DNA of 64,000 bases. It comes from Cubamyces lactineus (lineage: Eukaryota; Basidiomycota; Agaricomycetes; Polyporales; Polyporaceae). Below, one piece after another: positions 37,328-49,498 of the stretch. The notes beneath the pieces are model-generated. The model worked only from the letters and a program-made list of their open reading frames with translations. It was not told the origin of the DNA and did not search any database. The translations under genes were made by a program, and so were the position numbers. How positions within the stretch are numbered: the stretch's first letter is position 1; each line of letters begins with the position of its first letter. The DNA lies in the NCBI GenBank assembly GCA_022376465.1, contig JACDTU010000006.1, forward strand, positions 1,786,439-1,850,438, given 5' to 3'.

Positions 37328-37849
37328 TAGGGAGTACGTGTCGAAACGTCGTGTCTGTGGGGGGTCCGCTTGCAGCAATGAAGTGATGAGGCAATCTATG
37401 GGCCGTTCTGCCCAAGACCCTTGTACGGTCGTGTTAGTTTGCGTCACCATACTGGTCTCATTCGCGTCATCCATTCCCGAACCGTCCCTGAGAACGTCCG
37501 ATGATGCGGTCCAATAGTGCAGGTCCCGCGGATGGCTGCGGCAACTAGGGGTCTTGCGCGCACGATTGAGTTTCGAGACCGTAGCGAACGGCAGCCGAGG
37601 CGCGCTTGGACCCCTCTTGTAAAGTAATGTGGTCCGAATCGTTCACAATATCCACTGTATAGGACAAAAAAGGTCATTGAGAGGCGGGGACTAAAGGGAG
37701 AGTAGTGATACATACGCCAGTCTTGCCACATCGATGACCCTGCTATAGTTCCCGGTCATCGCGTCAGACTGTATGCTAGGCCCACGAAGTAGAGCTACGC
37801 GACGACTTGCGTGGCCGGCAACTCCGACCTCGAGTGCGCGGGGGTACCT

Positions 37850-38333
37850 TAGAGCATTGCAGCGATGTCGCGCACGTCGGCGTAGTTGGAGGGCAGCGGG
37901 AAGCGTGACATCGGGCGGAGGGGATGGGTCGTGGTCACCTCGCTCAGAGAGGATCTTGCTCGCTTTGTACTTGTACGATCGTTGGGCGTCCTTGTTGAGC
38001 TGACGCACGACGTTCATGGCGAGGTCGCTCCAGTCCGCTTCGGTTACACGCCTGGAGGGACGTCGGCCCGCACAATGTCGGTGATGGAAGTCGTGATGAT
38101 GGTACGCCTGATAGCCTGCCTCTGAGTAGGACGAGTCAGTCGTATACGGAAGAATGAGACGAGAGACGGTCGTACCCGTGCTTCAACGCGCTGTTGAAGA
38201 TTGAATCCGACCCGCAGACAGCAGGGGGAATGAGGTCCTGGGTATCGCCCGCGAGAAGCGAGATAGTATGTGGGACTCCATGGATAGCCGTGTCGACACC
38301 CTCGATAGCAACGTCGAATGCACCTTCCTCTTC
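37850..38333 (-). pseudogene. Relic of an SDR (dihydroflavonol-reductase-like) gene
   Basis: Exon-2-like (38333-38176, EEEGAFDVAIEGVDTAIHG) and exon-3-like (38115-37939, RRTIITTSITDIV, then YKASKILSERG) segments keep splice signals. VYTEADW is broken: PPGV is followed at once by TAA and the rest (TEADWSDLAMN) continues one frame over, as if one base was lost. Exon 4, most of exon 5, the microexon and the C-terminus are missing; only a scrap, NYADVRDIA, remains at about 37850-37900. Exon 1 was not found. It lies convergent to, and about 520 bp from, the intact copy at 35904, so it looks like an inverted local duplicate that decayed. Confidence 0.82.
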
Positions 38334-38342
38334 CTGCAGCGT

Positions 38343-39280
38343 CAGTCAGCCTACTGTAAATACGAACTTGTTAAAGGCGACCACGGATACCGTTGACATT
38401 TCGCACTGGATGCAATACTACCGGGAGCACGAGGGAATACTTCATGTCTGCACTGAGTCGACGATTGTGGGCCGTGTTCAAGAGCATGCCGCTTGTTAGC
38501 GCGCGTGTCCGGGTTAGGGTTGGGGCTGCCAACTGATCGCGTGGCGCTTGCTCTGTTGCACTGCGACCACCACCTCCGCCCATGACTATCATCATACTCA
38601 CATCCCAGTCCGTAGCTCACTCAACACGCAGCGAACTCTCGTCTCCCATCTATCGCACTGTCTAGCAATCGCTGTCTACATCCGAGCTAGTCTCGTCATT
38701 CTGCCCAAGTATGCCGGTAGGCTCACAGAGCCATGACCTCGCCTCGCATCCAACTCTCGCCCGCCTCTCAACTGCGACGAACCTTGGATGCGAACGGTCG
38801 GAGCATACGGGCTCATTCACGACCTCCTGTCGTATATACCGCACCCGCACATGGGGGCTGTGCCTTCTGGGATGTGCATTGTGGTGCGCCCGCGTTCAAA
38901 AGACTTCACTCTATCATGTTACTCGTCCCTAATGACAGCCTCGCCTCGTTTGCTTCGGTGGGCCATCATCAGCAATGCAGAATCGCTCATGTACCTCCCA
39001 TGGTGTTGCCATTGAGCGTGACTCAAGCGGTGGGACGTCCTTCCTGGTCTTTCCTGGTACACTCGTGTCAATACCAACTACCACGTCCCTGTGAGAGGAA
39101 CAGTGATGAGCATGGCTGTCCTACTGGTGCAGCGAGCACCCAATCATCTTCTGTTCCTGAAGTTTCACGATGAGCATCTTGTATGCGTCCATCAGCTTGA
39201 ATTTGTGAACGACCACGAACAATGCTGTGAAGCGGTGCGGAACTGCTGTGGCTGCGGTGAGTGCATGCTGTCGTGTTTAC
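38343..39280. other. Intergenic, one unexplained ORF
   Basis: An ATG-started frame of 146 aa lies at 38733-39173 (plus), with no recognised motif, no signal peptide and no splice-supported extension. It may be chance. Base composition is normal up to about 39280, where the CpG-poor block begins. Confidence 0.4.
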
Positions 39281-41575
39281 ACTGCATTGAATAGTGATAC
39301 CATAGGACCATAGGATGGCATGGTGATTGAATAGTATCTGTTGTCCCCGCTCTACCTGCATCTCAATCATCTGGTATGAGTCCCTCAGTGAAGTTCATGA
39401 GAGGCCTAAGGTATCAAGGACTGAACAGTTCCAGTGATGTCCAAAATGTGCTGTTATGATTGTTTCTATGTGATGTGTCTATGTTGCAACTATAGCTTGG
39501 TTACCTGTATTGTGCATCATGTTCTTAATCTGATAAAGGGATGAACAACTGTTGAGAATAGGGGCCATTCAGATTGTAGGGTAGAATATATAAGCAAGGG
39601 TGCTGCTTCACATTGCAGAATCTTAGACACCTCTCACTTCCCCTCCAATGTCTGCTCAAGAAGCTTCTTCCATCATTACTGAATATACCGCTATGTAGGC
39701 TGATTTGCAATCTTTGGATGCTTATGTCAAACTCATGGTACACAGTGCTACAGAAAACTATATGTCAACTGCTACTTGTGGTGAGTTGCAGATATGTTTG
39801 TCCAGCTACAAAATTTGATAAGACCTAGCTCTGCTCATTCACCATTATCTCACTACATTGGATCAAGAACTAAGACACTACACTCACAAGTTCACTCTAT
39901 CAACACTACTGTTTATAATCAATAGATATATCCCAATCACCTACTTGGTATATAATCTACCCTTCTGGCCTGTTTATACAACAGAAGTGGGTGGAATAAA
40001 CATCTTACAGATGGCTCAATCTGATGGTTTTATGTGCAGGTTCTGTAAGTGGCCTTAAGGTTATTCATATACATTCTCTATAAGCTGACAGTGCACTTTG
40101 AACAGTTGTAAGGCAGAGGAAGGTATCTCAATTGGCCTTGAATGTTTGCAATACTTTCCCTGGGCCAGTAAGGCAACAGCCCCACATATGTCTTATCATG
40201 ACATTAAATCATTGATTAGCATTCTCAGCCCTACGTGCCTATGCACTTCAAAAGAACATTTGGTGTGCGATTACAATATTTGTCTGTTCATTATCCCCAG
40301 TATACATCACTTTGGTGAGAAATGCCTGTGTTCTCACTGCAAGCCAACTTAAACAAAGATAGATGGAAATTCACTGGATTAGCCTATACAACCCCATTGA
40401 AGGATGCTTTTATTCAGGATACATTCCTTTGTGGTACACTTATAGGTGAGTATGTCTACTAATGAACTGGCTATGATTATTCTAACATATGTGATAGTGG
40501 TGTGTATTATGCTTGCTCATGAAATCTGGTCTGATTGTGCTACTAGCACCTGTGCTAGCTCGTATACCCCTGATTTTGGCTGATGTAGCAGTGCTTGTAA
40601 TCACATGGAGAACACAGCATTCCACCTGGAAACTCATGAAGACCTTGCCAAAGACAAACTATCTCACCAGAGTATTTCTATATAATGGTGAGAGTCAGAT
40701 GATTGATGCATTCTGTATTCTCACATTTATTAGGAACACAATATTTTATGTGAGTGTGTTAGTATAGAATGCATATAGCAATTCCTCTGCTAATAGTGTC
40801 ACAGGCTGCTTACTATGTTAAATATTGCATCCCTGATCACTGAGCTACTCAATGTGAGACTGAAGTTTGCAATCATAAGTGTATGCTGATTAGTTATGTA
40901 GACTTTTCATGCAACATTGTATGGACTTGGTAGCTGGTTCATTAATATCAATGAGCCGTAAGTAGCATAGTACAACACCATAAAGTCTGAACTAACAGAG
41001 ATTAGAATCACAGCCATATTGGTGTCCACCTTCCTTATTGAGCTGCGCAAGGCAGCTGATTCAAAAGCCTACCAAGCCTCAATCTCATCCATGGGCAGTC
41101 TGGAGTTCAGAGTGGTTGGCTCTATTGGAGCCTCCCTCTCAAACCCTGAACCACTGCCACAGGAAGCAGCAGATGAGGTGGAGATGGCTGAAATAGCGCA
41201 GGTGGGGGAGGGTACTCAGCCTTTGGCCAGCAGTGATGGAACGGAGATAGAGGAGGTTGCTAGAAGCGAGCACCATTTTGTTGTTTGAGGTGAGTGTACT
41301 TGCATTTTTGGTGTAGTTTGGGATATTCATTGAGTTCTCAACATGGCAGCTACCAGAAGCACGCCAGTGCTTTTCTGTTGCTGATTCCATGTTACCCCAT
41401 TTCTTGGTTTTTTTGTGTATAGCCTGCTTTTCTTGTTTCTATCACCCCAGCAGATCATACCCATCTTCTTGCTTGGATATATGCATGGCCTGAATGTAAT
41501 TTATTCCCCCATCTCACAGAGATATTGTCTTGCTATAATCCCATCTGGACAATTGTATTGCATATGCTCACCATA
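39280..41575. other. AT-rich, CpG-depleted block
   Basis: CG dinucleotides almost vanish between about 39280 and 41575, while flanks are CpG-rich. The edges are abrupt. The block contains the decaying DUF6533 gene. TG and CA are common, as expected if methylated CpG has been lost by deamination. Confidence 0.75.
39648..41288 (+). pseudogene. DUF6533-domain multi-pass membrane protein, decaying
   Basis: From the ATG at 39648 (MSAQEASSIITEYTAM) the family pattern can be followed: SATENYMSTATC spliced to ALLIHHYLTTLDQELRHYTHKF, then FIINRYIPITYLVYN (the DUF6533 core), AFSALRAYALQKNIW, IPLILADVAVLVITWRT with LTRVFLYNG, and a C-terminal exon at about 41019-41288 (LVSTFLIELRKAADSKAY...). In-frame stops interrupt it: TAG after ITEYTAM at 39696, and TGA just before LAFSALR; both could arise from C-to-T or G-to-A changes. 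DUF6533 proteins are expanded, poorly understood membrane proteins of Agaricomycetes. Some exon borders are unclear, so a weakly functional gene cannot be excluded. Confidence 0.72.
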
Positions 41576-41664
41576 GACCGCAATGACCAAAACACACAGC
41601 AAGGAGATCTGACCAGGATTGCTCTACTTCGCATTAGACAGAACATACTGTAACATGCCGCTCG

Positions 41665-43315
41665 CTACCCATCTATACGTCCGCTCACAGCCGCTACTGT
41701 GCCTGCATTCAACGCTGCAACACGACCGTCCGCATCCTTCACAGGCCCAAAACGTAGTGCCTCGAGGTTGTGGCCCTCAGTTCCAATGACACCCTTGCCC
41801 ATGATGAGCTCATCCGGGACGCGCTCGAGCCGGACGAGCTCCCGACGGACGTACTCGACGACTGTCGCCATCGTCTCCGGGTACGCAACGTACTTGTCCG
41901 CCTCCGCGGGCGGGAAGTCATGCACACCCGAGCCGTCGTCCCGCCGCTCCTCCGCCTCCAACGCTCCACGGTTCTTCTCGAGCCGGGAGAGCTTCTCGAC
42001 CGACCCGCCCGCGATGTTCACCGCGCGTCGGAAGTGCGCACGCGGGTCTGCAGAGGCACCGTCGGGATCTGGGTATGCAATCCCCCGCGCACCGCGTGCG
42101 CCGAGGAGGTTGCGCCAGATGGCGGCGGCGAGCTCGGCGTCGGAGCGGACGAGGCCGAGGTCGAAGGACATGCCCATCCCTGCCCATTGCTCTTTGAAGA
42201 TCTTCATCTGGCGGGTGACGAGGGACTCCGGGGTGCGTCCCTTGGCGTTCTTCTTGCTCATCGCATTCGCGATGCGGTAGAAGTCGGACCGGGAGGTATA
42301 CGGGGCGAGGTTCTGGGGTGGGGCGAGCGAACCGGGAGAGACGGGCTGAAGGACGGCGCGGACGCGGTCCTCGATGTCGATGAAGAAGTGGTCAATGAGG
42401 CCTTGGACGTAATTTTGGCCGTGTGGGGCAGGGAGTGCGCGGAGGCGGACGGTAAGGAGCCATACGTGGAGGTTGGTTACTGTGAACCAGGATTGGAACG
42501 TCGGTGGTAGATGGCATTCTAGAGGAATATAAGCATGAGCGACGTGATAAGCGCGATCCGGACAGCGTTACGCCGTACATGGCAGAAGAGGCTGAGAAGC
42601 CCGGCGCTGGTCAAATTCGACGGCAAACGAGGGAGCAGGAAGAGATAGCATGGACAACTCCGAGGGGAGAGTATGACCCGCCGTCGCTACACTCTTCCTC
42701 GTACAGTGGCGGTAAAGTGCGCGGGCGTAGCAAACGCGGAGATTGTCCGGCTCTGACGAGTGTAAAGCTCCGCGGATAGCGCTCGAGGAAAGTGCTGACG
42801 TTACGAAACATATGCCGCACTCCTTGAGCTGCAGTTGCCGCCAAAGCGTGCAATAGAGGACGCGATGCGACGCGCATACAACGCGACTTTGACGAACACG
42901 CAAGCCGTGCAAGGCCCATCAATCACGACAGAACAAGAAACGCGTACTCACCCTTTTTCCAGAACGCAGCTTCGTCGTCTGCACGGGGGACGCAGAGCTC
43001 GGAGTACATGTTAAACGCCCTCCGGCCAGCGTACTGTTTTGTGCTGCCGTAGCCGAGGAGGCCAGCGAGCGCGATGAACGCGCTTTTTGCGACGGGGGAT
43101 TGGCGAATGGTCTTCGTGAGCCATGTTTGCTGTGGGCTCGCCGGCCGCTTGCTGGGAGGCTGAGAGGAAGAGGACGAAGAGGATGGTGTGGAGGACGACG
43201 GGGGATTAGAGGGTGTCGAGGAGGAGGATGAGGAGGCCTGGGATGTCAGAGCACGGACATGGCGAGCACAGGCAGAGCGCTGAGCAGATGCGAGGGAGAG
43301 AGAGCGGCCGAGCAT
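41665..43315 (-). CDS. CBP3: CBP3-like ubiquinol-cytochrome c reductase (complex III) assembly chaperone
   Basis: Two exons, 43315-42952 and 42518-41665, give 405 aa. The ATG at 43315 opens a Ser/Arg/Ala-rich mitochondrial presequence (MLGRSLSLASAQRSACARHV) followed by a Ser/Pro-rich stretch. The ubiquinol-cyt c chaperone domain follows: YSELCVPRADDEAAFWKK, spliced to ECHLPPTFQSWFTVTNLHVW, then HGQNYVQGLIDHFFIDIEDR. Cbp3 with Cbp6 binds the mitoribosome exit and newly made cytochrome b in yeast. The C-terminal half is longer than in yeast and charged. The single intron (42519-42951, 433 nt) is unusually long for this window; alignment shows no missing exon. The gene is divergent from HSP60. 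Confidence 0.93.
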
Positions 43316-43464
43316 GCTCGGACGACGAGCTCGGAGGGAAAGGCGGAGAGGAGGGACTGGCAAGCAGCGAGCAGACAGGCGCCGGTGGTAAGCAGGCGAT
43401 TCCTACTGGCGCCCGTTGCGGCAGACCCTAACCCGAGGGACGGGCGTGACGTGACCATGCGTGA

Positions 43465-43477
43465 TTCTAGACTGTTC
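43465..43477. promoter_or_regulatory. Heat-shock-element-like motif in the shared CBP3/HSP60 promoter
   Basis: TTCnnGACnnTTC: three alternating 5-bp Hsf1 units with one mismatch (GAC for GAA). It lies 134 bp before the HSP60 ATG and 150 bp before the CBP3 ATG. Confidence 0.5.
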
Positions 43478-43610
43478 TGCGGGGAAAGGGACTTAAACCG
43501 GGTCGCGCCCAAAAATTCCCGTTTCCTCCGTGTCATCCCTTTCCTCTCCTCGTCTCTCGTCGTCGTCGTCGCTCTCGTCTTCGTCGTCGTCGCTGCTTTC
43601 GTCTGTCGCC

Positions 43611-44371
43611 ATGCACCACCTCTCCTCCGCGTCTTCCTCTGCCGTCCGCCGCCAGGCCGTCAAGGCCGCAAAGGCTGCAAAGCCCGTCCTCGCGCGCGGC
43701 GCGCACAAGGAGATCAAGTTCTCCAACGAGGGTCGCGCCGCCATCCTCAAGGGTGTTGACACCCTCGCCAATGCCGTTTCCGTCACCCTCGGTCCCAAGG
43801 GTCAGTTCGCTCTCGTCGTCGTCCGAGCGCGAGCACGTTTTTGCTGACACGCGTCTGTGCAGGTCGCAACGTCATCATCGAGCAGCCCTTTGGTGGCCCC
43901 AAGATTACCAAGGGTCAGTCTCTCTTCCCACACTCGCCTTCTGGCTCGCGTCTGACGCCCCCACGCAGATGGTGTAACAGTCGCAAAGTCGGTCACTCTC
44001 AAGGACAAGTTTGAGAACCTCGGCGCTCGGTAAGCCATGACAGCGTTACGCCCGTAGCGTATCCCGTACTCACCCGTCGTGTAGTCTCGTCCAGGATGTC
44101 GCGTCCAAGACGAACGAGCTTGCCGGTGACGGTACCACCACCGCTACCGTCCTCGCTCGTGCAATCTATTCGGAAGGTGTCAAGAACGTTGCTGCTGGCT
44201 GCAACCCTATGGACCTCCGCCGCGGCTCCCAGGCTGCCGTCGACCGCGTCGTCGAGTTCCTCTCCAAGCACGCAAAGACCATTACTACCACCGCCGAGAT
44301 CGCCCAGGTCGCGACCATCTCCGCGAACGGTGACGCCCACGTCGGCAACCTCATCGCTCAGGCTATGGAGA

Positions 44372-44408
<37 letters not shown>

Positions 44409-45585
44409 CCGCACCATCGAAGACGAGATTGAGATCACGGAGGGCATGCGCTTCGACCGTGGCTTCATCTCGCCCTACTTTGTCACCGACGTGAAGAACC
44501 AGCGGGTCGAGTTCGAGAAGCCCCTCATCCTCCTCTCCGAGAAGAAGATTTCCGCGCTCCAGGACATCCTTCCCACGCTCGAAATCGCTGCGCAGTCCCG
44601 CCGCCCGCTTGTGATCATCGCCGAGGACATTGACGGCGAGGCCCTCGCGGCGTGCATTGTCAACAAGCTCCGCGGTCAGCTCCAGGTCTGCGCAGTCAAG
44701 GCGCCCGGCTTCGGTGACAACCGCAAGTCGATCCTCGGTGACCTCGCCATACTCACCGGCGGTACCGTGTTCACGGACGAGCTCGACATCAAGCTCGAGC
44801 AGGCGACCGCGGACATGCTCGGTTCGACGGGTGCGATCACGATCACGAAGGAGGACACGATCATTCTGAACGGCGCGGGCTCAAAGGACGCGATCCAGGC
44901 GCGCTGCGAGCAGATCCGGGCGTTGATTGAGGACCGGACGACGTCCGACTACGACCGGACGAAGCTCCAGGAGCGCCTCGCGAAGCTCTCGGGAGGAGTT
45001 GCGGTCATCAAGGTCGGCGGGTCGTCGGAGGTCGAGGTCGGTGAGAAGAAGGACCGGTACGACGACGCGCTGAACGCGACGCGGGCTGCCGTCGAGGAGG
45101 GTATCCTCCCCGGTGGTGGTGTTGCGCTGCTGAAGGCGTCGCTCGCGCTGACGTCGTCGAGCCAGGCGGGCCAGAGCACGTCGTCGCAGCCGACCGCGGC
45201 GGACGCGAAGCCGATCCCGACGGCGAACTTTGACCAGGACCTTGGCGTGTCGATCATCAAGCGGGCGCTGACGCAGCCTTCGCGGACGATTCTGAAGAAC
45301 GCGGGCGAGGAGGCGTCTGTGATCGTGGGCACGCTGTTGAGCACGTACGGTGCGGCGGACAAGTTCTCGTGGGGCTACGACGCCAGCAAGGGCGAGTACG
45401 TGGACATGATCCAGGCGGGTATCGTGGACCCGCTGAAGGTCGTGCGGACGGCGCTGATTGACGCGGCGGGTGTTGCGTCGCTGTTGACGACGAGCGAGGC
45501 GTGCGTGGTGGAGGTGGAGGAGAAGCAGCCTCCTGCGCCCGGTGGCATGGGTGGTATGGGCGGCATGGGTGGCATGGGCTTCTAA
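43611..45585 (+). CDS. HSP60: Mitochondrial chaperonin HSP60
   Basis: Four exons, 43611-43800, 43863-43913, 43969-44029, 44085-45585, give 600 aa. An N-terminal presequence ([21 protein letters not shown], ending near ARGAHKEI) is followed by [51 protein letters not shown] and the ATP-binding [13 protein letters not shown]. The chaperonin signature appears as [16 protein letters not shown], and the C-terminus is the GGMGG repeat tail. It folds imported proteins in the matrix as a double ring with Hsp10. Introns sit only in the first quarter. Codon use is strongly G/C-ending, as for a highly expressed gene. Confidence 0.98.
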
Positions 45586-45975
45586 GCAGCTCGCCGCCGC
45601 TCTTCCTCTACCAAAAGTAACTACGTGCATTCGCAGCTAGTTCTTTGGACGGTCCACGTCGCTGTCGCGCGCTTTGCAGTCTCGGAATGGTTTTTGTTGA
45701 TCTACGATATGTTCGCTTATAAGTAGCATTAGTGTACACGCTCACGGTTTACGCACGCACGCATTTACATACACACCCCACATAGTCTACCGCAATGAGA
45801 TGACATCCCCCGCTCGTTTGTTGAGATGTGTCTGAAACATGAGGAGATATGGGCGTTTAAGAGCATTTCCGAGAAAGACGGAGCGAGAGGAAAGTCGTGC
45901 GATGGAAATCGATTGTCCTCGTTCCACTCCTCGCCTTATAACGTCTGAGCACACTCCATCTCGCCCACACCCACC

Positions 45976-47326
45976 ATGGCCGACGCTTCCAAGAGACAGC
46001 GCTTCGAGTCCGTCTACACCATCCTCCGCGATGAGCTCCTCGCCTACCTCCGCCAGGAGCGCATGCCCCAGGACGCGATCTCCTGGTACCAACGCGTCCG
46101 TACCCTCAGCCCCCTCGCCTCTCTCCCGCACGCTGACCCCCGCGCGCCCTGCAGAACCTGGACTACAACGTCCCCGGCGGAAAGCTCAACCGCGGCATGT
46201 CCGTCGTCGACTCTGTAGAGATCCTCAAGGGCCGCCCGCTCGACGACTCCGAGTACTTCAAGGCCGCCCTCCTCGGCTGGTGCATCGAGCTCGTACGTCC
46301 CTCCCTCCCTCCCCCTCGCACCCCGCCAGCCGACTCGACGCTGACTGCGTGTATGCGCGCGCGGCGCAGCTCCAAGCCTTCTTCCTCGTCTCCGACGACA
46401 TGATGGACCAGTCCGTCACCCGCCGCGGCCAGCCCTGCTGGTACCGCGTCGAGGGCGTCAACTACATCGCCATCAACGACTCCTTCATGCTCGAGGGCGC
46501 CATCTATTACCTCCTCAAGAAGCACTTCCGCCCAGAGCCCTATTACGTCCACCTCCTCGAGCTCTTCCACGATGTGAGTCTCTTGCCCGATCGTCATGGC
46601 GCTGTACGTACGAGTACGAGGCGGGCACGCTGATGGACCCGCGCGTGTGCAGACCACCTTCCAGACGGAGATTGGACAGCTCATTGACCTCATCACCGCC
46701 CCGGAGGACCACGTCGACCTGAGCAAGTTCTCGCTCGAAAAGTACGTACACGCGCGTCCTGCTCGTGCTACACGTGCTGACCTCGCTTGCCCGCGCACAG
46801 GCACCAAAAGATCGTCATCTACAAGACCGCGTACTACTCCTTCTACCTCCCCGTCGCGCTCGCCATGTACATGTGCGGCATCCCGCACGGCGCGACGCCC
46901 GCCTCGGATCCCTACGCGCTCGCGCAGTCCATCCTCATCCCCCTCGGCGAGTACTTCCAGGTGCAGGACGACTTCCTCGACTTCGCCGCCCCGCCCGAGG
47001 TGCTCGGCAAGATCGGGACGGACATCGTGGACAACAAGTGCTCGTGGTGCGTGAACACCGCGCTCGCGCTCGCGACTCCCGAGCAGCGGCGCGTCCTCGA
47101 TGAGAACTATGGGCGGAAGGATCCGGAGGCGGAGAGGCGCGTCAAGGCGCTGTATGAGGAGCTGGGGATTAGGGAGAAGTATGCGGAGTATGAGGAGAGC
47201 GCGTATAGGCGCATCGTGGCCCTCATTGAGACGATTCCTGAGCGGCCGGCGCAGGGTGGGGAGGTGACGCTCAAGCGGGAGGTGTTCAAGGTCTTCCTTG
47301 ACAAGATCTACAAGCGCCAGAAGTGA
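45976..47326 (+). CDS. ERG20: Farnesyl diphosphate synthase
   Basis: Five exons, 45976-46095, 46155-46292, 46370-46573, 46653-46741, 46801-47326, give 358 aa. Both aspartate-rich motifs are present: first [12 protein letters not shown] (FARM) and second [20 protein letters not shown] (SARM). Also seen are [19 protein letters not shown] near the N-terminus and the C-terminal basic KIYKRQK. It condenses IPP with DMAPP and then GPP to make FPP for sterols, dolichol, ubiquinone and prenylation in the cytosol. The residues before the first motif (LQAFF) fit an FPP rather than longer-chain product. TATAA at about 45936 is a likely core promoter. Confidence 0.97.
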
Positions 47327-49498
47327 GCGACGAGGGTTGGATTGCTTGGCTGTGGGATGGGATATAGGTACTAGAATCTTGGTCAACGATGTATACGTAC
47401 AGGTAGGCATATAGGATCCGGTATAGAGTGCGTTTCGTTGCTTGTAGTCGCCCACACGGTACGTGATGCGCAAGTACTGTGCTTCCAGGTGCGTACCTTG
47501 TCTCGTCCTTCACTCTCCTACTGTTTGATTTGCCTGTTGGTTTACTCACCTCTGACGGTTCCCTAGAGATGGCACCCTCCGGCAGCAGGCCCGCTTCCCG
47601 AAGCATGTATCCGTCCACACACCGCGCTCTTCTACCAATCATAAAGGTCACCGAGTCCCTCTGCAATCCGACCGTCCTCACGTCCAACTCGGCGGGAACG
47701 TCCACGGCGGGCGCGACGTCGCGATGGACCGCTCCCCAAGTTCTGCACCGACGCCGTCTATAGAGTCTACTAGACCGCTCGGACGAGGTTGACTTCGTGA
47801 GTCCCAGAGAGCATTCGTGGGTGACGGGCCTCCAGCTGGATCTCATACATCGTTTCGGGCGCCCCTCGTGCGAGGTCACTGGTACGTCTGATATCGACAT
47901 CGGGGCCCTCGAGCTTGCAGCCTCCTCGACACGGCGAGTTCGGGCTCTTGCATCGCGCGAGGGAGTCGTGGGTACCCCCGGATGCTCTACAGGCTCGTCG
48001 CGCCTGCGTCGGACATCCGTGCCAGTGGGCGTTCGCCGCGTTCATCTTGCTCTCTTCGAGGGGCTTGGACCTGCTGGTTTCCGATTATGTCCTGACTTCT
48101 GGGGCGTGCGGTGCTGCGCGAGCAGGCGGCGCGTGTCTCTTCTGGTGTTCCTGGTATCTGGACCAACGCGGTGTGTCTCCTTGCTTCTTGCTCAGCCGGG
48201 CGGCTGTGGAGTCAGATGGGGGGCGCGGGCTTGCATCGGCTTGCGCAATGCGCGTCGCGAGGATGGTCTTGCGAGTCACTTGGGAATTGGCTATCCTTGA
48301 CGACGTCGAAGTCTCGTATGATTGGCTGAGCCTCGGCGATGGCTCGCACAAGGAGCTGAGGGTTGCTTGCGCCGTTCGTCCGTCGACATTCACAAGCGAA
48401 GGTACGAGAGCCCAAGCTCTCGTTCTTGTCTTGTGTCTGACTGACAGTTGGGCTCATCACGACGCGTGAGCAGTATAGCTTCACAGACAGTGACCCGTAA
48501 TAGGTACAGCCCCTTGCTCACCCTTTCCTCTGCAAGTTCAACAGAGCGATACCGGGGCAACAGGATGTGCACCGGGTGGGTGTCCACTTGTTCTTTGGTA
48601 GGCGGATGGTGTCGCACGGTGGCAGCTTGCGTAGTATCCAAACTCCAGTGCTGGTAGTGTGCTGCCGATCACGACTATAAACTTCCTTCTGCATCCACAG
48701 GGACTGCGGCCCTGCCAGGGACAAGCTCTGGGACTGCAGTGCATGCGCGAGCACGCTGTGCGGCAAGTGTGGATCATCCATGCATGTCTGACTTGTATCT
48801 GCGCACACTGCGCAGATGCGCTGGAATCTCTGCGACTGCTGGTGAGTTGAGTAGTAGATTGCGATTGAAGACTTCAAACCAGAGTATATTTGCATCCGCA
48901 ATGCTGACAACCCGTTTCTGCGCGGCCCACACATCCGCACTACTACATCTTTCGAGGCCTACGCCCTACGGTGAGTAATCCGCTTGATATCGCAAACGCG
49001 CATTGAGAGACAGACATTATCCACAACTTCAGAGGGCTCCGAACCCGACACCTGTATGTACTGCGATCAGCATAAACGCCCTGGGCAGTATGTAACAACG
49101 CCGCACGCGCAATGCAAGCGCAATGTATCACACGCTCCGTATCGCCCCCGCGCAAGGCAATGCTCCCGTTCTCCTCTCGCAAGCCCGGTCTTCGTAGCGC
49201 AAGACGTCGCATGTGTCTCTCGCCGGCCAACCTGCCCCTTGTTGCTGATGCATGGCGGGAGCACGCTAGGATCTACAGACGGATTCGTGACTACATTACT
49301 ACATTGTCTGGTTGACGCTCGGATGGTGATCGTTTCGCAGTCAGAGATTCCGGGGGTCCCACGGGCACCGCTTCCCCGAACGCCTTCATAAACCAAGCTC
49401 CAACGGCACAGGAATGTGTTGATGCTTTGAAGGTACGCCAGGAAGGCGAATTCGCAGACCTTGACATCTTGTCCGCCTTCGACTGAACCTTCTTGCTA
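47327..49498. other. Gene-poor stretch with unexplained coding-like fragments
   Basis: On the minus strand, 47475-47780 and 47770-48045 hold open segments with protein-like composition (PAELDVRTVGLQRDSVTFMIG; MYEIQLEARHPRMLSGTHEV). I could not join them into a gene or name a family. The rest, to 49498, shows nothing I can support. Confidence 0.35.

Noticed and set aside
44881..45630. 249-aa minus-strand frame
   Set aside because: Antisense to HSP60, very Arg-rich, no start context.
46163..47473. 436-aa minus-strand frame
   Set aside because: Antisense to farnesyl diphosphate synthase; a by-product of G/C-ending codons.
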